64,000 nucleotides of DNA from Micromonospora sp. C31 (GTDB lineage Bacteria > Actinomycetota > Actinomycetes > Mycobacteriales > Micromonosporaceae). This document shows positions 58,239 through 64,000 of the stretch, in pieces. The position numbers were made by a program, and so were the translations under genes. Where the stretch lies: positions 62,001 to 126,000 of the forward strand of contig NZ_JAGPXN010000017.1 of the NCBI RefSeq assembly GCF_018070575.1. Direction: 5' to 3'. Each line of letters opens with the position of its first letter. The stretch's first letter is position 1. Below the pieces are notes generated by a model. The model saw only the letters and a list, made by a program, of their open reading frames with translations. It ran no database searches and was not told the origin of the DNA.

Positions 58239-59005
58239 ACGACACCGTCGAGCTGGCGCCGCACCGGTTCGCCGGCCTGGTCGCCCCGGCGGTCGACCGG
58301 GCGTTCGTCGCCGGCATCCTCGCCGGCCGCGACGGCGGCGGCGCCGAGCTGAGCCAGCGGTACGGCGGGCCGGCGGCCACCGGCTTCCTGCTGGAGTTCC
58401 GCACCCGCCTCGCGGCGCCGGGCGGGACGGTCGACGAGGCCGGCTTCGCGGCGGTCACCCGCTACCGGGACCCGGTCGAGTGCCGGCGGGCCCTGGACAA
58501 GCAGGTGGCGTACGGCACGATCCACCGCAGCACCGAGGGCGGGCTCACCGCCACCGAGCGGGGGCTGGCCTTCCTCGCCGAGATCTGGCAGGTGCACGCC
58601 GAGGTCACCGAGGAGCTCTGGGCGGGGCACGAGGACCGGGTGCTGCGGCTGGTGGAGGCGTTCGGCCGGGTACTCGACTGCGCGCTGGTGCTGGCCGACG
58701 GGCAGGGCGCCGAGGCCGGGGCGGCGTTCGCCGCGACGGCGCCGCCGTACGAGCCGGACGGCACCCCGCCCGGCGTGCTGCTGCTGAACCGGCTCGGCAC
58801 GATGCGCTACCACCGGGCCGACGCGCACGCCGCCGCGTGGACGGCCGCCGGGCACGACGCGGCGAGCGCCACCGCCCTGCCGCCCGGCCCGGAGCAGCTC
58901 GCCATCGAACTGGAGACCGACCGGCGGGCCGCCGCCCCGTACGCCGTGCTGACCGCCGGGGAGCGGCTGGGGGTGCTGGCGGACCTGGCGGCGCTGCCCG
59001 GCTGA
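58235..59005 (+). CDS. SCO6745-family protein
   Basis: A 256-residue actinobacterial protein with the family pattern: PHRFAGLVAPAVDRAFVAG, VTRYRDPVECRRALDKQVAY, GGLTATERGLAFLAEIW, and GVLLLNRLGTMRYHRADAHA. All-alpha and MarR-like in its middle part, it lacks a known biochemical role. It is translationally coupled to the NUDIX gene by a GTGA overlap, a pairing that suggests a common substrate or regulation. No signal peptide is present. Confidence 0.75.
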   Translation: MNDTVELAPHRFAGLVAPAVDRAFVAGILAGRDGGGAELSQRYGGPAATGFLLEFRTRLAAPGGTVDEAGFAAVTRYRDPVECRRALDKQVAYGTIHRSTEGGLTATERGLAFLAEIWQVHAEVTEELWAGHEDRVLRLVEAFGRVLDCALVLADGQGAEAGAAFAATAPPYEPDGTPPGVLLLNRLGTMRYHRADAHAAAWTAAGHDAASATALPPGPEQLAIELETDRRAAAPYAVLTAGERLGVLADLAALPG

Positions 59006-59082
59006 CCCGGTTGGCCGCAGTGGTGCCGCCACGGGGCTATCCTCCAGCGGTGACCGGGAGTCGTACGAGGGAGGACGCCTCA

Positions 59083-59814
59083 ATGATCGGGATGGTGCTC
59101 GCAGCCGGGGCGGGGCGTCGGCTGCGCCCGTACACCGACACCCTGCCCAAGGCGTTGGTGCCGGTGGACGGTGACACCACCATCCTGGACATCTCGCTGC
59201 GCAACCTGGCCGAGGTGGGGCTCACCGACGTCGTGATCGTGGTCGGCTACGCCGCCGACGCGGTCGTCGCCCGCCAGGCGGAGCTGGAGAAGAAGTACGG
59301 CGTCACGCTGACCCTGGTGCACAACGACAAGGCCGAGGAGTGGAACAACGCCTACTCGCTCTGGCTGGCGCGGGAGCACTTCGCCCGGGGCGTGCTGCTG
59401 GTCAACGGTGACACCGTGCACCCGGTGAGCGTGGAGAAGACCCTGCTGGCCCAGCGTGGCCCGGGCATCCTGCTCGCCGTCGACACCCTCAAGCCGCTGG
59501 CCGAGGAGGAGATGAAGACCACCTTCGACGCCGCCGGCCAGCTCACCCGGATCACCAAGCTGATGGACCCGGGCGAGGCGTACGGGGAGTACATCGGCGC
59601 GACGCTGATCGAGCCGCAGGTGGCCGACGCCCTCGCCGACGCGCTGGAGGCGACGTGGCGGCGCGACCCGAACCTCTACTACGAGGACGGCTACCAGGAG
59701 TTCGCCGAGCGGGGTGGCGAGGTGCGGGCGGCGCCGATCGGCGACGTCTCCTGGGTCGAGGTCGACAACCACGCCGACCTGGCCCGGGCGCGGGAGATCG
59801 CGTGCCGCTACTAG
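59083..59814 (+). CDS. sugar/alcohol-phosphate nucleotidyltransferase
   Basis: A 243-residue nucleotidyltransferase with the GT-A type motif MVLAAGAGRRLRPYTDTLPK and ALVPVDG, then DVVIVVGYAADAV, HNDKAEEWNNAYSLWLARE, LLVNGDTVHP and VSWVEVDNHADLARA. The pattern EWNNAYSLWLA and the loss of sugar-specific residues resemble LicC/phosphocholine cytidylyltransferases and inositol- or glycerol-phosphate cytidylyltransferases. CTP:alcohol-phosphate activity is the best guess. The ATG at 59083 has GGAGG about 10 nt upstream. It heads a three-gene overlapping operon. Confidence 0.82.
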   Translation: MIGMVLAAGAGRRLRPYTDTLPKALVPVDGDTTILDISLRNLAEVGLTDVVIVVGYAADAVVARQAELEKKYGVTLTLVHNDKAEEWNNAYSLWLAREHFARGVLLVNGDTVHPVSVEKTLLAQRGPGILLAVDTLKPLAEEEMKTTFDAAGQLTRITKLMDPGEAYGEYIGATLIEPQVADALADALEATWRRDPNLYYEDGYQEFAERGGEVRAAPIGDVSWVEVDNHADLARAREIACRY

Positions 59815-60869
59815 CCCGTACGGTCAACACCCCGCTCGTGATCGAGGTCCGGCGGGGTGCGGTGGCCGATCTCGGGCCGCTGCTGGCCGACCGGCGGCTC
59901 TCGGCCGGCGGGGACGTGGCCGTCGTGGTCGGCCCCGGTCAGGGTGAGCGGATCGCCGAGCTGTGCCGGCCGTCGCTCGGCGCGGCCGACGTCTTCACGG
60001 TCGTCGGCGGCACCATCGACGCGGCGAACGACCTCGGTGACCGGCTGCGCCGCCGCCACTACGACGCCGTGGTGGGCATCGGCGGCGGCAAGACCATCGA
60101 CACCGCCAAGTATGCGGCGACCCGCTACGGGATCCCGATGGTGACGGTGGCGACCAGCCTGGCGAACGACGGGATCGCCTCCCCGACCGCCTCGCTGGAC
60201 CACGAGGGCGGCAAGGGCTCCTACGGGGTGCACATCCCGATCGCGGTCATCGTCGACCTCGACTTCGTGGAGAACGGCCCGGACCGGCAGACCCAGGCCG
60301 GCATCGGCGACGCGGTGAGCAACCTGAACGCCTGCGCCGACTGGGAGCTGGCCCACGAGGTACGCGGCGAACCCATCGACGGGCTCGCGGTGACCCTGGC
60401 CAGGACGGGCGCCGAGGCGCTGCTCAACCACCCGGGCAAGATCACCGACGACGGCTTCCTCACCACGCTGGCCGAGGCGCTGATCCTGGGCGGCATCGCC
60501 AGCTCGGTGTGCGGGTCGACGCGCCCCGCCAGTGGCGGCGACCACGAGATCTCGCACGCGATCGACCGGCTCCACCCCGGCACCGCCGCGCACGGGGAGC
60601 AGGTGGGGCTCGGCGCCCTCTTCTGCACGTTCCTGCGCGGAGACACCGAGCGGTTCGGTCGGCTCGCGAGCTGCCTGCACCGGCACGGTCTCGCCACCAC
60701 CCCGGCCGACCTGCGCCTGACCGACGAGCAGTTCGTCGATGCCGTGCAGTTCGCGCCCCGGACCCGGCCGGACCGCTACACGATCCTCGAACACCTGGCG
60801 ATGTCGCCTACCGAGACGCGGGAGCGGCTGGCAGACTACGCCGGTGCAATCCGCGACCACCTTGGCTGA
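59802..60869 (+). CDS. glycerol-1-phosphate dehydrogenase-like enzyme
   Basis: A 355-residue iron/zinc-dependent polyol dehydrogenase of the glycerol-1-phosphate dehydrogenase (EgsA/AraM) family. It has VVGIGGGKTIDTAKYAATRY, VTVATSLANDGIASPTASL, the metal ligands in SGGDHEISHAID and HPGTAAHGEQVGLG, and SVCGSTRPASGG. The GTG start overlaps the end of the nucleotidyltransferase gene by 13 bp and follows a GGGAGATC. In such a neighbourhood it would make sn-glycerol-1-phosphate, or a related phosphorylated polyol, for activation and transfer. Confidence 0.82.
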   Translation: MPLLARTVNTPLVIEVRRGAVADLGPLLADRRLSAGGDVAVVVGPGQGERIAELCRPSLGAADVFTVVGGTIDAANDLGDRLRRRHYDAVVGIGGGKTIDTAKYAATRYGIPMVTVATSLANDGIASPTASLDHEGGKGSYGVHIPIAVIVDLDFVENGPDRQTQAGIGDAVSNLNACADWELAHEVRGEPIDGLAVTLARTGAEALLNHPGKITDDGFLTTLAEALILGGIASSVCGSTRPASGGDHEISHAIDRLHPGTAAHGEQVGLGALFCTFLRGDTERFGRLASCLHRHGLATTPADLRLTDEQFVDAVQFAPRTRPDRYTILEHLAMSPTETRERLADYAGAIRDHLG

Positions 60870-61566
60870 GCCCCGTCCCACCGTCGCCGACTTCCACCGG
60901 GTGAACCGGGGCGGCGGCCTGTTCAGCGAATCGATCAGCCAGTGGCTGGGCGCGGTCTTCGCGCTCGTCGCCCAGCGCCTCGGGCTGCGCCCGACCGCGC
61001 TGACCATCGCCAACCTGGTGCTCGGCCTGGCCACCTCGGTCACCGTGGTCGTGCTCGCCGGGCGGGTGGCCGCCGGCGACGTGCCGGCCTGGGCGGTCGG
61101 GCTGCTCGCGCTGGTCGGCTGGCAGGTGGCGTACGCCCTGGACTGCGCCGACGGCCAGCTCGCCCGGGTGACGGGGCAGGGCAGCGCGGCGGGCGCCCGG
61201 GTCGACGTGCTCGCCGACGTGGCCGCCCAGATCGCCCTGGTGGCCGCGCTGGCGGCGACGGCGGTGGCGCAGGAGCCGTCGACGCCGAGCTGGCTGGTCG
61301 CGGTGTTCGCCGGCACCTGGATGGTCAACCTGGTCACGTCGGTGATGCAGGCCGGCCCGAACGCCGCCAGCATGGTCACCTCGACCTCGCTGCCCGTACG
61401 CCTCGTGAAGCTGGTCCGCGACTACGGCGCGGTGATCTTCGCCGCCGGCCTGGTGCTGGCCTTCGCCCCGGGCCTGGTCCTCTGGGTGATCGTGGCGTTC
61501 ACGATCGTCAACGGCGGCTTCCTGCTCGCCAGCATCGCGTTCTCCGCCCGCGCCTCGCTGCGCTGA
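60844..61566 (+). CDS. CDP-alcohol phosphotransferase
   Basis: A 240-residue membrane enzyme with the complete CDP-alcohol phosphotransferase signature D-x2-D-G-x2-A-R-x8-G-x3-D-x3-D in DCADGQLARVTGQGSAAG and ARVDVLAD. Five or six membrane helices follow (LTIANLVLGLATSVTVVV, SWLVAVFAGTWMVNLVTS, VIFAAGLVLAFAPGLVLW). The family joins a CDP-activated alcohol to an acceptor alcohol. The GTG start overlaps the dehydrogenase gene by 26 bp. Together the three genes could build a phosphodiester-linked lipid or polyol. Confidence 0.88.
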   Translation: MQSATTLAEPRPTVADFHRVNRGGGLFSESISQWLGAVFALVAQRLGLRPTALTIANLVLGLATSVTVVVLAGRVAAGDVPAWAVGLLALVGWQVAYALDCADGQLARVTGQGSAAGARVDVLADVAAQIALVAALAATAVAQEPSTPSWLVAVFAGTWMVNLVTSVMQAGPNAASMVTSTSLPVRLVKLVRDYGAVIFAAGLVLAFAPGLVLWVIVAFTIVNGGFLLASIAFSARASLR

Positions 61567-61574
61567 GGTGTGAC

Positions 61575-61651
61575 GCCGGGGCGGCCTGCCCCTCTTCGCC
61601 CCTGCGCCGGGGTGGCCTGCGCCGGGGCGGCCTACCCCTCTTCGGCCCCTG
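61575..61651. repeat. two imperfect direct repeats of about 30 bp
   Basis: GCCGGGGCGGCCTGCCCCTC at 61575 and GCCGGGGCGGCCTACCCCTC at 61621 continue TTCG(G)CCCCTG in both copies, 46 bp apart. They lie just after the CDP-alcohol phosphotransferase gene and have no evident function. Confidence 0.75.
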
Positions 61652-61723
61652 TCGAGCTGCCCCGTCTGTGCGACCGCCCGAGCGGCATGCCCTCACTTGC
61701 CGGGACCACGACTGACCGCGCGT

Positions 61724-61775
61724 GAGATCTTGGCAGGAGAGAGCCCCGGGAAGGGCACTCGCCTACCAAGATCTC
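61724..61775. terminator. hairpin GAGATCTTGG / CCAAGATCTC
   Basis: GAGATCTTGGCAGG at 61724-61737 pairs with CCTACCAAGATCTC at 61762-61775 (13 of 14 bp) around a 24-nt loop. It could end transcription of the lipid-type operon or be part of the leader of the next gene. Its core GATCTTG recalls the inverted repeat at 30551. Confidence 0.55.
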
Positions 61776-61891
61776 CGGCCGTCCCAAAGAGTAGAACGGG
61801 ATTCTCGGAAGGTGGCAGGATTCGGGGAGGGGCGGCGGTCAACGGTTTGGAGCACCTGCCCCGAGGCCACGACAGAAGCGATCATGTCAGC

Positions 61892-62359
61892 GTGAAGCAG
61901 TACCGGGACGCTGATGATCCGCTCGACGGCGCCGACGTCGTACTCATCGGACTGTTCTCGGCCAAGGAGAAGCAGTACGAGGTCCGACTCGACGAGCTTG
62001 CCGCCCTGGCCGAGGCCCGCGGCAGCCGGGTGGTGGGTCGGTACGTTCAGCGCCGGGGCGCTTCCGACCGGTGGCAGGGGCGCCCAGGAGGGGCTGCCCG
62101 GATGTCCCAACCCTTCTCCCGCCGGACACTGCTGACACACGGAAAGGTCCGGGAGATCGCCGAGGCGTGCCGGACGGCACAAGTCGACGCCGCGATCTTC
62201 GTGAACGCCCTGACACAACTACAGCGGAGGGTCCTGGCCGACATCCTCGGCTGCGCCATATTCAGCGGCGACGACCTCACCGCCATGGCAGGAACGAGGA
62301 GCGGCGGGCCACGACGGGTGTCGGCCGCCGACGACCCCGACCACGAACGGCAGCGCTAG
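61892..62359 (+). CDS. stand-alone HflX N-terminal-domain protein
   Basis: A 155-residue protein matching only the N-terminal domain of the ribosome-splitting GTPase HflX: ADVVLIGLFSAKEKQYEVRL, LAALAEARGSRVVGRYVQRR, then LLTHGKVREIAEACRTAQVD and FVNALTQLQRRVLADILGCA. The GTPase (G1-G5) domain is absent and no second ORF follows that could supply it. The GTG at 61892 is used because the longer frame has no Shine-Dalgarno sequence. Its 3' end overlaps that of the convergent DUF397 gene by 4 bp around a GCTAGC palindrome. A ribosome-binding or regulatory role is possible. Confidence 0.75.
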   Translation: MKQYRDADDPLDGADVVLIGLFSAKEKQYEVRLDELAALAEARGSRVVGRYVQRRGASDRWQGRPGGAARMSQPFSRRTLLTHGKVREIAEACRTAQVDAAIFVNALTQLQRRVLADILGCAIFSGDDLTAMAGTRSGGPRRVSAADDPDHERQR

Positions 62360-62538
62360 CTGCGCTTCAAGGAGTCGATGAACGCACGCCAGCCCCGAGC
62401 GTCGAAGGCCAGCGCGGGGCCGGCCTTGTCCTTGCTGTCCCGGACCGCCACCCCGTCGCAGAGGTCGGCCACCTCGACGCACTGGCTGTTGGCGTCGCTG
62501 CGACTGCTCTTGCGCCACACCGCGCGTGACCGATCCAT
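62356..62538 (-). CDS. DUF397-domain protein
   Basis: A 60-residue DUF397 protein with the full pattern VWRKSSRSDANSQCVEVADL then AVRDSKDKAGPALAFDARGW and AFIDSLKRS. Such proteins are nearly always encoded next to an XRE/DUF5753 regulator, as here (14 bp downstream of it), and form regulatory pairs such as BldB/WhiJ-type systems in Streptomyces. Its small size is normal for the family. Confidence 0.92.
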   Translation of the reverse strand: MDRSRAVWRKSSRSDANSQCVEVADLCDGVAVRDSKDKAGPALAFDARGWRAFIDSLKRS

Positions 62539-62552
62539 TGCCGCGCCTCTCC

Positions 62553-63407
62553 CTACGTCATGTCCTTGGCGATGGCGGCGATCAGGTCGCGGGACTTGTT
62601 GACGCTGAGAGCTGCCGCGTGCAGGTGAGTGTAGGCAAGCGTAACGCGCCGCAAGTCATCCTCGCGTTCGAGATAGGTGTCTCCCGCCTGGCTGATCACG
62701 TACACGACTGGGCTGTGGATGTCCTCGGGGAACTCCAGGATCGAGAAGGAGCCCACCGTGCCGGGGTGCCACCCCTCACTGAACGGCAGTACCTGAAGCT
62801 CGATGTTCGGCCGGTCGCTCATCTCGATGAGGTGGCGGAGTTGGGCGCGCATGATGTCCGGGCCGCCGGTCCGACGACGCAGCACGCCCTCGTCCACGAT
62901 TCCCCAGAACTTCAGGGCCGGCTCTTCAGTCAGGCAAGCCTGCCTGGTCATGCGCACCTCGACCCGGCGGCGTGCTTCCTCGCTCTGGCCCGGCCACGCG
63001 GCGTTGGTGATCGCGTAGGCGTACGCCTCGGTCTGGAGCAACCCTGGCACGACGGCCAGCTCGAAGTTCCGCACTGCGGTCGCTGCGGATTCCAGCCCGA
63101 TGTACATGCTGTAGGGGTTCGGTAGTTGTCCGAACTTCGCCCACCAACCGCGTTCCTTGCCCTGGCGCTGAAGGTCGAGGGCGGTTTGCCGTACCCGGTC
63201 GTCGCCAACGCCGTAGCGGGTGAGCATCACGATCACGTCGGCCCGACTGACGCCGACCGCCCCTGATTCGATCTTGTAGATCTTCGACTCCGAGCAGCCC
63301 AGCTCAGTCGCAATCTCCTTGTGTGAGACGCCGGCCGCCTCGCGGAGCCTGTGCAGCTCCCGGCCGAGTTGCCAGCGCGCAATCGTCGGGCCGCTTGCCC
63401 TCGCCAC
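62553..63407 (-). CDS. XRE regulator with DUF5753 domain
   Basis: A 284-residue regulator. An N-terminal XRE HTH covers about residues 12-66 (LGRELHRLREAAGVSHKEIA, GCSESKIYKIESGAVGVSRA), followed by a DUF5753 domain (YSMYIGLESAATAVRNFELA, VVPGLLQTEAYAYAI, FWGIVDEGVLRRRTGGPDIM). It pairs with the DUF397 gene downstream, in the manner of WhiJ-like developmental regulators of actinomycetes. The GTG at 63407 is well supported by GGAGGT 6 nt upstream. The longer frame to 63506 would pass through that Shine-Dalgarno sequence. Confidence 0.93.
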   Translation of the reverse strand: MARASGPTIARWQLGRELHRLREAAGVSHKEIATELGCSESKIYKIESGAVGVSRADVIVMLTRYGVGDDRVRQTALDLQRQGKERGWWAKFGQLPNPYSMYIGLESAATAVRNFELAVVPGLLQTEAYAYAITNAAWPGQSEEARRRVEVRMTRQACLTEEPALKFWGIVDEGVLRRRTGGPDIMRAQLRHLIEMSDRPNIELQVLPFSEGWHPGTVGSFSILEFPEDIHSPVVYVISQAGDTYLEREDDLRRVTLAYTHLHAAALSVNKSRDLIAAIAKDMT

Positions 63408-63574
63408 GTCTACCTCCAGGGTGGTGAACACGGCCAGTGTTCTCCTCTCCACTTCGGAGATCAAGGAACGTAGAGCGAAGCTTCGCCCTCCATGGATACC
63501 TTCCATGGAACTATAGACTTATCGCATTTGCCTTGTCACTCTCTGGTTGGAAGCCGATACATCTTGGAGGCCTC

Positions 63575-63796
63575 ATGGCTCGGCATGCGAAGAACCCGAC
63601 CGATCGCGGTCTGCTGCGGCGGCTCTGGCCGTTCCCGCGCCGCCGCCAGTGCCCGCTCGACCGCCTGGGCCCGGCGACGAACTACCCGGAGCACGCGGGC
63701 GCCTACCGCGCCATCGGCGTGGCACGGGTGACCTACCTGCCGCAACGGCCGTTGCCGAGCCGCGCCGGGGAGCACCGAGCGGGATGCTGGTCATGA
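63575..63796 (+). CDS. small basic hypothetical protein
   Basis: A 73-residue protein, Arg/Pro-rich (RHAKNPTDRGLLRRLWPFP, RRRQCPLDRLGPATNYPEH), with a clear GGAGG 6 nt before its ATG. No signal peptide, membrane helix or known motif is visible. It is divergent from the XRE/DUF5753 gene and overlaps the next small ORF by 13 bp, suggesting an operon of small genes. It might be an uncharacterised actinomycete small protein. Confidence 0.55.
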   Translation: MARHAKNPTDRGLLRRLWPFPRRRQCPLDRLGPATNYPEHAGAYRAIGVARVTYLPQRPLPSRAGEHRAGCWS

Positions 63797-63951
63797 CTGC
63801 CGATCGCGAGGATCGGGGCGAGCAGATCCAGGCGGCGGAGCGGGAGGCCGCGCGGCAGCGGATCCTCGCGCAGGCCGAAGCGGACCGGGTACCGGCGGAG
63901 GACACCACCCGGGCGGTGCCGGATCGGCGGTGGCGGCGTGGACAGCAGTGA
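63784..63951 (+). CDS. very small charged hypothetical protein
   Basis: A 55-residue Glu/Arg-rich helical protein (EDRGEQIQAAEREAARQRIL) with a candidate ATG at 63784, or an internal ATG at 63793 starting TADREDRGEQ. It overlaps the previous small gene at its start and the next HTH gene at its end by 14 bp, which supports translational coupling and hence a real gene. No family is known to me. Confidence 0.5.
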   Translation: MLVMTADREDRGEQIQAAEREAARQRILAQAEADRVPAEDTTRAVPDRRWRRGQQ

Positions 63952-64000
63952 CCTGCTGCCGGTTGGGCGGCGGGTGGCGTACTGGCGGGGGCGGCGGAGG
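63938..64000 (+). CDS. XRE-family regulator, 5' end only (window edge)
   Basis: From the GTG at 63938 the 21 visible codons read VDSSDLLPVGRRVAYWRGRR, the typical first residues of an actinomycete XRE/HTH regulator (G-x-R-V-A-Y-W-R-G-R-R-x then M-x-Q). The gene is cut by the window end, so its domain layout beyond the HTH start is unknown. It overlaps the preceding small ORF by 14 bp, consistent with an operon. Confidence 0.6.
   Translation, partial: MDSSDLLPVGRRVAYWRGRRR

Larger units (their letters stand above)
61567..61891. other. 325-bp intergenic region with repeats and a hairpin
   Basis: No credible gene precedes the HflX-N-type protein. The stretch holds two copies of an approximately 30-bp unit (61575-61604 and 61621-61651: GCCGGGGCGGCCT then CCCCTCTTCG) and a hairpin at 61724-61775. 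Upstream starts of the next ORF that would reach into this region have no Shine-Dalgarno support. Confidence 0.5.

Overview
The window looks like chromosomal DNA of a very GC-rich actinomycete, most likely a Micromonosporaceae member. The evidence is codon use with G/C in third positions throughout, many GTG starts, an AfsR/SARP-type giant regulator, a DUF397 plus XRE/DUF5753 pair, an FhuF-type ferric reductase with an IdeR/DmdR iron box, and a rhomboid/PPIase/coiled membrane protein block as seen near the replication origin of actinobacteria. This taxonomic call is an inference from gene content only.

Layout. 1-8 kb: an IS5-type transposase relic, then the most unusual locus: a small EACC1-type protein and a caspase-like protease on the plus strand, running head-on into two translationally coupled STAND-type ATPases on the minus strand. 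One of these is a 1484-residue protein with an Sm/SH3-like N-terminus, a Pro/Glu repeat linker, helical repeats, a beta-sandwich and a P-loop domain. The other is 480 residues with a degenerate Swt1/HEPN-like tail. This resembles the NTP-dependent biological conflict systems of multicellular bacteria. 8-14 kb: stress and metal genes (OBAP/DUF1264 protein, Csp-like copper protein, FNT-family channel, DUF305 protein, CaCA exchanger) mixed with relics (ChaB, MRJP-like, IS701). 14.2-17.1 kb: a three-repeat relic of a type I-E-like CRISPR array, a Tn3 transposase scrap, then an ECF42-type sigma factor with its YCII partner and DoxX/DUF1579-like genes. 17.1-20.9 kb: a graveyard of integrase, methylase, MmyB-regulator and Tn554-like fragments beside tRNA-Arg and tRNA-Ser genes, plus two small lower-GC orphan genes.

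21-31 kb: housekeeping and accessory genes (EcsC-like protein with a histone-H1-like N-terminus, CPBP protease, flavohemoprotein, HTH-peptide deformylase fusion, FhuF, large membrane protein, methyltransferase, PEBP-like protein). 31.4-39 kb: two paralogous secreted Cys-repeat proteins whose flanks are also duplicated. They surround an AfsR-like regulator, a tRNA-Ser and a YdcF-type protein. The second copy and the YdcF gene are bracketed by a 118-bp near-perfect inverted repeat.

39-64 kb: quinone oxidoreductase, SoxR, a split transketolase, two glycosyltransferase-type genes, a lipoprotein/histidine kinase/response regulator operon, an APH-like kinase, thiolase, rhomboid, cyclophilin, CorA, an aminotransferase, a NUDIX protein and an SCO6745-type protein. 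Next comes a tightly overlapping trio (nucleotidyltransferase, glycerol-1-phosphate-dehydrogenase-like enzyme, CDP-alcohol phosphotransferase) that looks like a polar-lipid or polyol-phosphate pathway. The window ends with a stand-alone HflX N-domain protein, the DUF397/XRE pair, two tiny ORFs and the first codons of another XRE regulator.
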